From positions 62,001-126,000 of the forward strand of contig JACKQL020000060.1 in assembly GCA_018296165.2 (NCBI GenBank): a stretch of 64,000 nt of DNA. The letters run 5' to 3'. Below, piece after piece: positions 54,990-64,000 of the stretch. Below the pieces are notes generated by a model that searched no databases, was not told the origin of the DNA, and saw only the letters and a program-made list of their open reading frames with translations. The DNA comes from Termitomyces sp. T153. Taxonomy: Eukaryota; Basidiomycota; Agaricomycetes; Agaricales; Lyophyllaceae. The first letter of the stretch is position 1; every line of letters starts with the position of its first letter. The position numbers and the translations under genes are program-made.

Positions 54990-56630
54990 TCCTATCTGTG
55001 TATGTAATCATAGGTTTAATGTCCTTTATAATCCTCCTATTCAGCTTCAATGTTGATTTTCTTGTCTAGACTGGCATGCTATCAAGCCATAACACACTGT
55101 GTTGTCCTGTACACTAGTTGCTACATATGAGCATCAATTCTACTAGGAATGCTATAGTCACTTTGTCAACAATGCCTGCACTAGTTGTGATACTGCCAGT
55201 CAGTTTATAATTTGTATAATCTGTGTGTGTGGACTGTTCATATCTGCAAGACCAAAGAGTCTCTATCACTGATATTGCAACTGTGATCTACCTTATGTCT
55301 CTCTCAATGATGCCTGCTCTGGTCTTATGAGTTCAATAAACTTTGTCTGATGTTGCCAGTCAGTTCATATTACATACAATTTGTGTGGACTACTCATCTC
55401 TGCACAATGAAGGAGTCCCTATCAGTGACATTGTGTCTGTGATCTATGATGGGTCTGTCAAATGCTGTTATGGAAAGGTCTAAAGGTAACGCACTGATAA
55501 CTTTGGCTCTACACTAGCTGTACCTTCAAACTAGTTGGTCAGCCTTTAGCTTCACTACACATAATTACTTACATACTATAAGTGGATGTTGTACCCTCTC
55601 TAAACACCCTTGAAGATGTTTACCTTTATTGTTCTATATTTAGATACAAACTGTCAACTTGTATGTACATGTTAGCAACTTCTGCACATTATTATTGCAT
55701 GCTAGTGTCTGCATACATCTATCACCTCCATGGATGGCAGAGCAATGTGGGGTTGTTAGAAATCAGCATCAAAACAGTAACTAACTATTATTTCAAAGTG
55801 ATATGCAGAGCTGACATTGTCAACCTAGCTTTTTAGTATGTACTTTTTGTCTTTTTACTCACTTTGAACTTATGTTACTTATTTTCTTGTATCATCCAAG
55901 TTCTTAAATGCACCTTGATCCAACTGCCCACCATCTCATACTAAAGGTTAGGACAAGACAGACCACATAGTTGCTGCACTCCACACTCACTCCAATGATG
56001 TGCAACAACATTTAAATGAGGTGTTCATGTTCAGCTACTCAGGAGGGTTATATAAATGGATGGCTAGTCAAATTGAGGTTATGCATTCAGTGCCAAACCA
56101 AGTGATGAAAAAACATATCTTCAACAAAAGCTCAAAAGAAATTGTGAGTCAGTATTTCTATTTGTATCAACCTTTTTGTGACAGCCTACCTTTTCATTAC
56201 CAACCATTTGTTATAGTGTGCCATAGCTACTGGACAATGCAATCCTAAAGTAGATCAGGTATTTTTAATTCATATAGACACAGGTAAGTCCAGTTATAAC
56301 ATCTAGGATATTCAGTTTTTGATATATTGTAATTGCTTATTGACTCTTTTGTATATTGGATTCAATTATATGACAATATCTGTGCATGTTGTGTTAGTAT
56401 TGAATGACTATATAAATGTAGTATACAAATGATATGCAAGTCATTGATTTATATATGATTGTTTGGATGCTATAAAATTACAAAGAAGAGCTTGGACTTG
56501 CCATGCACCACAATGGCCCATCTACAATGGTACTATAAGAAACTGTTGATAGGTTAGCAATCCATTTATTCATGTACTTCGTTAATCAAGCTACTACATC
56601 AAACTCTACACTCATATATTGATGTCAAGT
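54990..56630. other. Unassigned, CpG-poor
   Basis: Plus-strand frames of 60-85 codons exist but lack domains. Two loosely similar segments (about 55,200 and 55,380, sharing CCAGTCAGTTTATAATTTG / CCAGTCAGTTCATATTAC words) hint at a tandem repeat. Probably old transposon sequence. Confidence 0.4.
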
Positions 56631-56633
56631 ACT

Positions 56634-56730
56634 TGTAAGGGTGACCTCTGGAGGTTGTGGCTCAATCACACAACTAGCAGAGGGAGATCCAAAGTCTATT
56701 CAGTACTGTACAGTATCTACTGACATAACT
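56634..56730 (+). repeat. LTR-B end fragment
   Basis: TGTAAGGGTGACCTCTGGAG, then GGCTCAATCACACAAC and GGAGATCCAAAGTC, closely like 4,065-4,150. Confidence 0.65.
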
Positions 56731-57478
56731 ACTCTGGCTACAATACAAGTGTCTAGGGTCTAGGATACTTCAGGTCTAGGCTCATCTAGTACAGCTAGTG
56801 AGTTGTGACTATATGATCTGGTGATGTCATCTTTTTGGGGTTGAGGGTATTGTACCTCATTTTAAGAACCATTGCAAATTGAGAAATCCTCACAAAGCCA
56901 ACTTGGAGTCACAAAGTGTGTTTCAGATGTTCATCTGTCCACTCCAAGTAATGTTATGCCTTGAGACCTAGGTACTGACCACAGGTAATAGTATCCTGAC
57001 CATTCATAGCCCAAAGCCCTATTCTGTTCTGAGCTATAAGGCCAAGTCCATTGATCTGAGCCCTCAATCACTACTTTCAGCTCAGCAACATTTGCCATAT
57101 ACTCATTAGTTCTAAAGTTTATTCTCACTCAGAGGTGAACTTTCATGCTTACAGACAACTTCCAAATCATTTGATTCTATTCCTGGTACTGCTGATCATA
57201 AGATAATAACTACTCTTAAGGTCATTGATCAGGAACCTACTGCAATACTACCCAATCCTTTGGTACAGTAGGTAAAGTATCTCTTTGCTTAGCATAGGGA
57301 TACTCAAGTACCACCCATACTTCTGACTTGTATACTATAAGGGTTATTCTATCCATCAATGTTACAACTGCAGGGTTTAAGCTAGAAGTAGTGACTAAGG
57401 GCTCACATCAACAGACTTAGTTTATAGGCTAGGAATAAAATAGGTCTTTGTGGAATGGGAGGTCTTTGCTCACTACTA

Positions 57479-57935
57479 TGTATAAGGGCAACCTCTGGAG
57501 GCTGTGGTTCCAAAACACAACTGGCAGAGGGAAATTCAAAGGTTTATTAACAGTAGTGGCACAGCAGAAACTAACTACATGCCTGGCAAAGGGAAATCTA
57601 AAGAGAACATGTCCAAGGATTCCAATTGCCAGGACTACAAATTTACAGAAATGAACTGTGGGAAATACCATGGGAGATATGACATCATATTTTGCACATG
57701 CACAGAGCCCGATGTCATCATCAAAGCCATTGACAAAGTCATGTGACCTGAAACCAGAAATCCATTGTAAATGGCTTTGATCATGAGCCACAGATCATGT
57801 GATGATACCTAAGTGGTACAGTCAGATAGCTCTGGATTGGGAGGACTTGTGACCAAAAGATGGGAGTCTGAGAGTGAGAGGCTGGCTTGGAATAAAGGAA
57901 ACAAGATGATATTCCAGACATGTGAGGTCCCCTGA
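57479..57935 (+). repeat. Nearly full LTR-B copy
   Basis: It begins TATAAGGGCAACCTCTGGAG and runs through GAAATCCATTGTAAATGGC and TTGGAATAAAGGAAACAAG, joining the two LTR halves that elsewhere occur separately (left half 32,472; right half 14,515 and 15,370). This shows both halves belong to one LTR family of about 370-460 bp. Confidence 0.65.
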
Positions 57936-57939
57936 CACT

Positions 57940-59164
57940 ATGACATATGACATATAAGTATGTTTCAAGAGATTGGATTACTGACTGCTGTATGCTGGCT
58001 CTTTTTCCTGAGAATTCAAAGAACCTGGCAATCTTGATTACTTTATTGATAACCTCTTACAAATAAAATCAAAGACACAACTAGAAAATGTGAAGATGGC
58101 CTGGGACAACAAAGCAAGGTGAGGCTGAGGCTGGATCCCAATACTGAGTTTATGAAGACAGAATCTCCAACCTGATGTGTACAAGAGGATACTGAGTTAA
58201 CAATCTACTAACATGAACAATAGCAGTATAAGGGGATGATCACTTGGTGGGTAAACTCTGCAAGAGCAGGCAAGGCACAAGCAATGAGTGAGAGCTGGAA
58301 GGCATGGATGTGGCCAGGAGTTGGGCAGAGGGCAAGTGCAGCAAGCTAAGCACAGAGACAATGCTGGAGAATCTTACAGTCAAATCAATGAATAGACCTG
58401 GTGAACACTGTTATTGTTTGGTTTGAGGATATTCTATCCTGCAGACTGTCTTATATACTACATGGCTAGAAATGATGACTAACTTAACTACTTCATCTGT
58501 TAATGGTATGTATGGAAGCATGGCAAACAATGAATATATACTGAGTAATGTCCAAGCATGTGATTCATGGGAAGCAACCAATGGGAACAAAAGGATGTAA
58601 GGCATTACAGGCAGTATGTCAGATGAGCTAGAATGGTGGATCATCCTTGGACTAAGCCTAAAATAGAGTTGAACAGTCTCAAAGGAGCTGTCCCCTTACA
58701 GGCAGGACTATAAGCACATTAATTGAAAAAAAAAAGATGTAATTTGGCATAGTAGAACATCAGATACCCTCAAACACAAGCTACTGTAATACATGCAAAC
58801 AACCAGAGCTGGCTGCATTACATGAGGATGAAATCAAGTAACACACTCATGAGTGAAGCACATTGACATTAGACATCATTTCTTATGAGAATGCATTAAA
58901 AATCAAAAAATAATATTGGTGTTTATAAGATTTTCCCACACAAGGCATTCAAAGATTTCACAACAAGCTCATAGTGAGGGAATGAAGATCTTGTCAATGT
59001 GAGTGATGAAAATACTCTGCATAATCATGTGATTCCTTGCTCTTCATCTTATTGATAAAGACCTATGTCCAATGACTTATGCAAATGATTGCACTGTTTT
59101 CTGTGCATGTTTGACTCACTACAGTTCATTTTTTCTGCTTGAAGTCCAGGTGAGCCCACACTAT
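57940..59164. other. Unassigned, with one 57-bp repeat unit
   Basis: Around 58,098-58,165 a unit with CAAAGCAAGGTGAGGCTG and CCCAATACTGAGTTTATG resembles the arrays at 22,270 and 37,363. Nothing else can be supported. Confidence 0.45.
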
Positions 59165-59169
59165 GATTA

Positions 59170-60317
59170 TGTCAGGTTCCGCTGACCACGGGGGCTCAGC
59201 TACACTGGGCGAGTCCTTACTAGGCAGACGTGATTCTCTGCACTGACAACTGGGCATTCAGAGGTGTCCCAAATACTGGGGACTTGTGAGGATAGTTGGT
59301 GGAGATTGATCTGAGCAAGTCTGGAGAGGTCTGGAGGAGTAGGGGATGAGCTGTGGGGAAGGAGGATGGGCTTGGCGGAGTTCAGGCACAAGTCTGTATG
59401 CAAGTATTGCAGGTACGGAGGAGGCAGAGGCTATGTGAGTGATGGAAGTGGAGCTGGAGTTTGATGGGGGATCAATGGAGGTTGATAGAGTTTGGAGCTG
59501 AGTGTGTAGCAAGGTCTGGAGTTGGTTAAAGAGTGTCTGGGATTTGTAATTGTAATTGCAGGGTTTGCAAAGGTGTTAAGGTTGGGAAAGATAGGAACAC
59601 AATGGATGGGACGGATCAAACAAGACAAGATGGAGTCAAACAAAATGAGATGGAGTCAAGACAAGATGGAGACAAGAATGAGAATAGATTCAGGCGGAGA
59701 TACAAAATGATAATGAAAACAATAACAGAATAGAGACAAGACAAGACCAGGAGACTGAGAGTAAGAAAATGAGACACGGAACACAAAACACAAGAGAGAA
59801 ACAATCAGACCATAGGTAACATTAAGCAATATCAAGACTAGAGTACAAAGAGCTACTCTACGTCTTATATACTGACCACTGGAGAGCTCTGGGGAATGTT
59901 GGCTGTGGTGGCGGGGCTTGGTGGAGCTTGGCAAAGTCAACGGGTGTCAGTTACAATCAGAGGGTGGGCTGTGTTGATATGTTGATGGGATCAATTGTTG
60001 ACGCAGGCCGTTCCAAGGTCGTCATGATACTCCAAAGTAAGTCGGAGGAACCAGGGTGTTGAGTTGATGACGTGTAACGGGGTCAGGCATGGTGGGGGAA
60101 TGGTCCCAGGGGCTCAGGAGATCCAGGGGAAGCATTGCTGACTGCGGGGAAGATGTCGGAGTTGGCCAGGGGGCCATCGGAGTTAGCCAAGGATGTGTCA
60201 GAGTTAGCTGGAGTAGGTGCGGAGCACTGTGGGAGTTCAGCAAGGCATTGGGGGAGGTTCTGGGGGGGTGGGGGGTTGTTGGGCAATGTGCGGGGGTCCA
60301 GGGAATGGGTCATGACA
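59170..60317 (-). repeat. Solo LTR, family A, minus strand (1,148 bp)
   Basis: In plus orientation it starts TGTCAGGTTCCGCTGACC and ends GGGTCATGACA. GATTA stands on both sides (59,165-59,169 and 60,318-60,322), a perfect 5-bp target duplication. Its sequence is the reverse complement of the copy at 18,955-20,098. CpG retention is intermediate. Confidence 0.9.
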
Positions 60318-60322
60318 GATTA

Positions 60323-61780
60323 TGCTTGATGTTGACTATGTACTCAATACATATTTTATCTTTTTTGTGTGAACTTATCTCAAATTTCCTATTCCTGCCA
60401 CTAGCACCACACCAACATTGACCTTGCTCATCCATAGCCAAAATGCTCATTTGTCAGAGAAGATGTCAAAATTGTCAATTCCTAAAGTATTGTAAATCAT
60501 TTCTCAAGAATGGAATCATCTCTCCTTTTTGAACATATGAAACATATAGAATTTAACACAAGACATACTCTTAAAGTTTGAACATAGGTCAACAAGTCTC
60601 CTGACCTTACATGTTGTCTGTTCTAGTATCATTAGCATTACTCACTTCATTGCTGGCACCTGTGTCACTATCTTTGTCACTAGTACCTTTTGTTGCCAGT
60701 GCCAACTCTTTCATCACCACTGCAACCATCACCATTGCCAGGACCTTTTAAGCCACCATAGATACCACTACCATACATGCAAGTAATGAGTTCACATCCC
60801 ATACAAGCCATATACAATGATATTTTCTTCAACCAATTTCAATTTCAAAAATCTTTGTATGAAGGGATGGATTTTGAAGAACCTCAGTGGTATCATATCT
60901 GAATTCAAGGTATATTATGACAATCTCCCTGCAGAAGTTAAAAAGGGATTGTAATTTGTCCTTGAAATAATCTTGCAGAAGATTCTACACTAAATACCAC
61001 TCATAGGTGTTTGAAGAGCAGGCCCCAGTTTTAAAGAAACAACAAAGTAAGCCTGTTTTTTCTCATTGAACCTATTCAACTCATATTGAAATCTTCTTCA
61101 CAGAACAGAATTAAGTTGAGTTATAGCATCTATATATATATATATATATGTAATCCATGGAATTCACTAAAAATTGATAAAATCATATAATATTGAATCA
61201 ATCCAATTTGGTGAAAATCAATGAGATTACCATTGAATATCATAGAATAAAAGTTCATTTAACTAGTTTGTGTTAAGTGCAAGCAAATTGATTTCTATTG
61301 ATTTTTATCAATACAAACCAAAAAGTAGTTGTAAATATGTCACGGATGTAATTAATTATCATGAAAATATTATTAATATAGATATTATGACTATCCACGT
61401 CTAAGGCTAGTCTTTAATAGGGGAATAATAAAATTATCATAATTCAAGCACTGCAACTTTGGTTCAAGTTATTGATAAATCTTTTGCATAGTCTCATAGT
61501 CTCATTGGTTTCCCGCTTTCTGCACTTATGATCCGTGGTCAATCATTCAATTTGTTCATCGTAGTACAAATTTTCGATACGTGCGCTTCGAGCAGCAGAA
61601 CGATTAGTGGATTGTCAGTCGAACATATCAGGTGACCATTTAAATCTACAGAATCCAGAGGAAGTTTGAGATAAATCTCTTGTAAGGTCACCCACTTCTT
61701 CATTGGTGAGAATTGAATAAAATTAAAATCTTCAGGAAGATTTTTTTCATTATCTGGCTAGAACATGTGTAGGCAATCCC
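60323..61780. other. AT-rich region without genes
   Basis: A (TA)n run of about ten units lies near 61,130-61,150. No coding frame of note is present. CpG returns after about 61,500, marking the change from repeat debris to host sequence. Confidence 0.5.
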
Positions 61781-62082
61781 ATTCAATCAGCGGATCGCTT
61801 GGATGAAATCCGATAGATTCTTGATGGGATCGAATAAGGACAGTCCTCTCCCCGGAAAGGTGGCATACGGTCTCAAATTACCACCATGGCTCCGGTTACC
61901 ATCTTGATATAGTAGACAAGTATCTTTCGATGGACTGGAGCTTCTTACTATGATCAGCGCTCGACGTTCGGTCATGATACGATAGATAACAGCTTCTTTG
62001 TTCCGGATTCGATCGGAAACTGAAGAGACTCAAATTCGCTTCAAAACCACCGTGCTGTGCCAGTGTATAGATCAGCGATAAT

Positions 62083-63353
62083 ATGGCTCCTTACTATGGC
62101 CCTCAAGAAGATCCTAGCACTATCCTGCTCGAGCGAATGTTTGTTGCTGGAGATTTTCTTTCTGGCGTTGGATACGGTAAACTAGAATCTGTTTCATGTT
62201 GTTGACCTTAAGGCCAACAGATTTGCTAGGCATCCAACTCATCCTCTACGCCTCGTGCGCCTCTTACCTTTGGAAGACCAGGCACTCGAGACGGTGGTCT
62301 CCCTTTCTTCTGGCATATATGACTCTTCTACTCTTGACCGAGACTATCTTTGAAATCGCGCAAGCATATACGGTGCAGATGATCTACGTCGACAACCGCA
62401 ATTACCCAGGTGGTCCGTGGGCTTACTTTTTAGCCACCCAGGACTTACCTATTAACGTGGTCTTCATCGCATCACTCTTTTCCATCACATTTCTCTCTGA
62501 CCTTCTCGTAGTAAGTTCGTTCAATCTACTCTTTTGTACAAACCGTATCGATCAGAGCAATTTGAATAGCTTTGGCGTTGTTGGGTGATATGGAGAGCAT
62601 CAGGAAAATATGCTGCCTGTTTGGCAATCTCCTTTCCCGCATTGCTCCTTCTTGGCTCTTTCGGTAAGTCGCTTAAAAGGATCTAAGAGTAAATACTTAA
62701 CCAACATCAACATCTCAAGTTACGGGGACGTTATGGACACTTCAGTCTAGCCAACCTGGTCTTTCTCTCTACAGTGCCTTGCCACTGGCTTACGGGACGT
62801 CATACTATGCAATCTCCTTGAGCGTCAACATCATTATTACCATTCTGATTTCCGTCCGTCTCTTACTTTACCGGAGACGCATCTTGAAATCACTCACAAA
62901 GGACCACGCAAGAGACTATGTCTCGCTGCTTGCCATTCTCGTCGAATCAGCATCTCTATATTCAATTTTTGCTTTGATATTCCTCATAACTTACGCAATC
63001 AATGCCCCAGTGAATTCAGCCTTCCTAACCGTCGCTTCTTTTACTCAGGTATGCGCTTTCTATATCAGCCGCCCCGTCCATTGTTGACCTCTGCATAGCA
63101 AATTGCAGGCTATCTGATTCTTTATCGTCTTGCTCATGGTCGCGCTTGGGATAGTGACACTTTGTCCATGGCTCAACCCCATACGACAATACAATTTGAT
63201 CACGGTCAGTCATATATGACTAGTGGCACTGGACAGTCGACGCTCGACGGCCAGGACGTTGGAACACACGACTTCGCCGTTGTAGAGAACAAAAGCAATC
63301 GCGTCTGTGCCAAGCCGAGGATCGATGGGAAAGGGGAAGATGGTTTGCTCTAG
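62083..63353 (+). CDS. Fungal 7TM membrane protein, five exons (350 aa)
   Basis: I join 62,083-62,176, 62,230-62,510, 62,570-62,663, 62,720-63,048 and 63,099-63,353; every junction keeps phase. The protein begins Met-Ala-Pro-Tyr-Tyr-Gly-Pro-Gln-Glu. Landmarks are Gly-Asp-Phe-Leu-Ser-Gly-Val-Gly-Tyr-Gly, Tyr-Val-Asp-Asn-Arg-Asn-Tyr-Pro-Gly-Gly-Pro, Leu-Trp-Arg-Cys-Trp-Val-Ile-Trp, Gly-Thr-Leu-Trp-Thr-Leu-Gln, and Val-Glu-Ser-Ala-Ser-Leu-Tyr. This is a widespread Agaricomycete 7TM family of unknown function; about seven hydrophobic segments are visible. The hydrophilic tail (about residue 290 on) is variable. The introns are 50-59 nt. No sign of damage. Confidence 0.85.
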
Positions 63354-63666
63354 TAGGGACTTTCAATGAGTTGCTTAAAGATTAAATGTTGTTACTTTCA
63401 GGTTTGAAAACAAGAGGAAGCCGCGTTGAGGCAGAGTCATTCTAATTACAGATTCAGCGATAAGGAATGAACGAAGAGAGACAGTGAGATTCAGCGATAG
63501 AGAATACACGTAGAGAGACGGTGAGAACAATTGAGAGATAAAAAGACGTAGAAAACGAAGTAATAGCGATGTGGAGGTACCACCAGTAACTAACGCCGTA
63601 GCATGAAAATTTGGAAAGACCATAGGAATGCACCGCAACAGCCAATGGACTATCGTATCAGACCCT
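63354..63666. other. Intergenic between convergent genes
   Basis: The 313-bp spacer holds the two 3' UTRs. A 38-bp tandem duplication (GATTCAGCGATA ... GAGAGACAGTGA) lies at about 63,451-63,527. Confidence 0.55.
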
Positions 63667-64000
63667 TTATATCCATTGGGACCTGTCCCAGCCAGGATCT
63701 TGGAGGAAGGCACAAAGAACTTTGCTTCCAGTCTGGAAATCTCATGAAAGATTGGCAAACGATATAAAAAAAGCTGAACTTACTTGAAGCAAAGGATGTC
63801 CCGCAACAATGCTCAAGAAACGCTCCAAGCCTTCACGCCTGCTTTCAATGACCTCATCCGAGAAGCGGTTGGTAAAAACCTTTCCCGGAAGAGGCGGAAT
63901 GTTAACGCGGGTGGACTCATGCTCAAGAATATCACGAAATGCTTCAAAGTCGGAGTAACGACGGCGAACGAGAGAATGACGTAGCTTGAAGGCAGGAATG
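63667..64000 (-). CDS. SNX3: Sorting nexin 3 (SNX3/Grd19), 3' part
   Basis: The last two exons are visible: 64,000-63,784 (partial at its 5' side) and 63,732-63,667, separated by a 51-nt intron. The first exon encodes the core of a PX domain: Val-Arg-Arg-Arg-Tyr-Ser-Asp-Phe-Glu (phosphoinositide-binding motif), Pro-Pro-Leu-Pro-Gly-Lys and Arg-Arg-Glu-Gly-Leu-Glu-Arg-Phe-Leu, then His-Pro-Leu-Leu-Gln. The second exon ends [13 protein letters not shown] and a short tail, exactly the form of fungal SNX3. The protein binds PI3P on endosomes and helps retromer recycle Golgi cargo. The start lies outside the window. Confidence 0.92.

Noticed and set aside
56931..57128. 65-codon minus-strand frame with many Trp and Tyr
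   Set aside because: No domain, no splice signals and no homologous frame elsewhere in the window. It lies in CpG-poor repeat debris.

Overview
The window looks like a transposon-rich stretch of a basidiomycete genome, most probably Agaricomycetes. The evidence is short GT-AG introns of about 50-60 nt, two 7TM membrane-protein families typical of mushroom-forming fungi, a secreted ricin-B lectin, and Ty3/gypsy, Ty1/copia and Helitron remnants. All reading is by eye. Exon joins were checked for phase by hand, but no search was run.

Layout. (1) 1-2,900: three copies, one truncated, of a very small secreted-protein (SSP) gene with conserved TATA leaders, in a field of ~75-80-bp repeats and a large imperfect inverted repeat. 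(2) 3,000-38,200: a graveyard of mobile elements, mostly CpG-poor and full of stops. It holds a Ty3/gypsy chromovirus family ('B') in at least eight fragments, a 1.0-1.15-kb LTR family ('A') as solo LTRs with 5-bp target duplications and one nested pair, Ty1/copia pieces, and a Helitron (23.0-27.4 kb). A copia element abuts the broken Helitron and is itself split by gypsy DNA. (3) 38,350-44,220: a tandem array of a two-gene module encoding SSPs related to those at the left end. Every type I copy keeps an open first exon and every type II copy is broken. (4) 45,061-50,317: CpG-rich host DNA with a six-exon PWWP-domain chromatin gene and a seven-exon secreted lectin gene. (5) 51,690-52,819: a DUF6534-like 7TM gene, possibly damaged. 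(6) 52,900-62,000: more repeat debris, including a solo LTR with a perfect target duplication. (7) 62,083-64,000: an intact five-exon 7TM gene, then tail-to-tail the 3' part of a sorting nexin 3 (SNX3/Grd19) gene that runs off the window.

The PWWP and SNX3 genes are housekeeping (chromatin and endosomal sorting). The lectin, 7TM and SSP genes are lineage-type accessory genes. The most unusual item is the SSP family: short, signal-peptide-bearing and tandemly amplified in a two-gene unit. Its possible second exon ends in a conserved Cys-x-x-Gly-stop. I recognise no known family for it.
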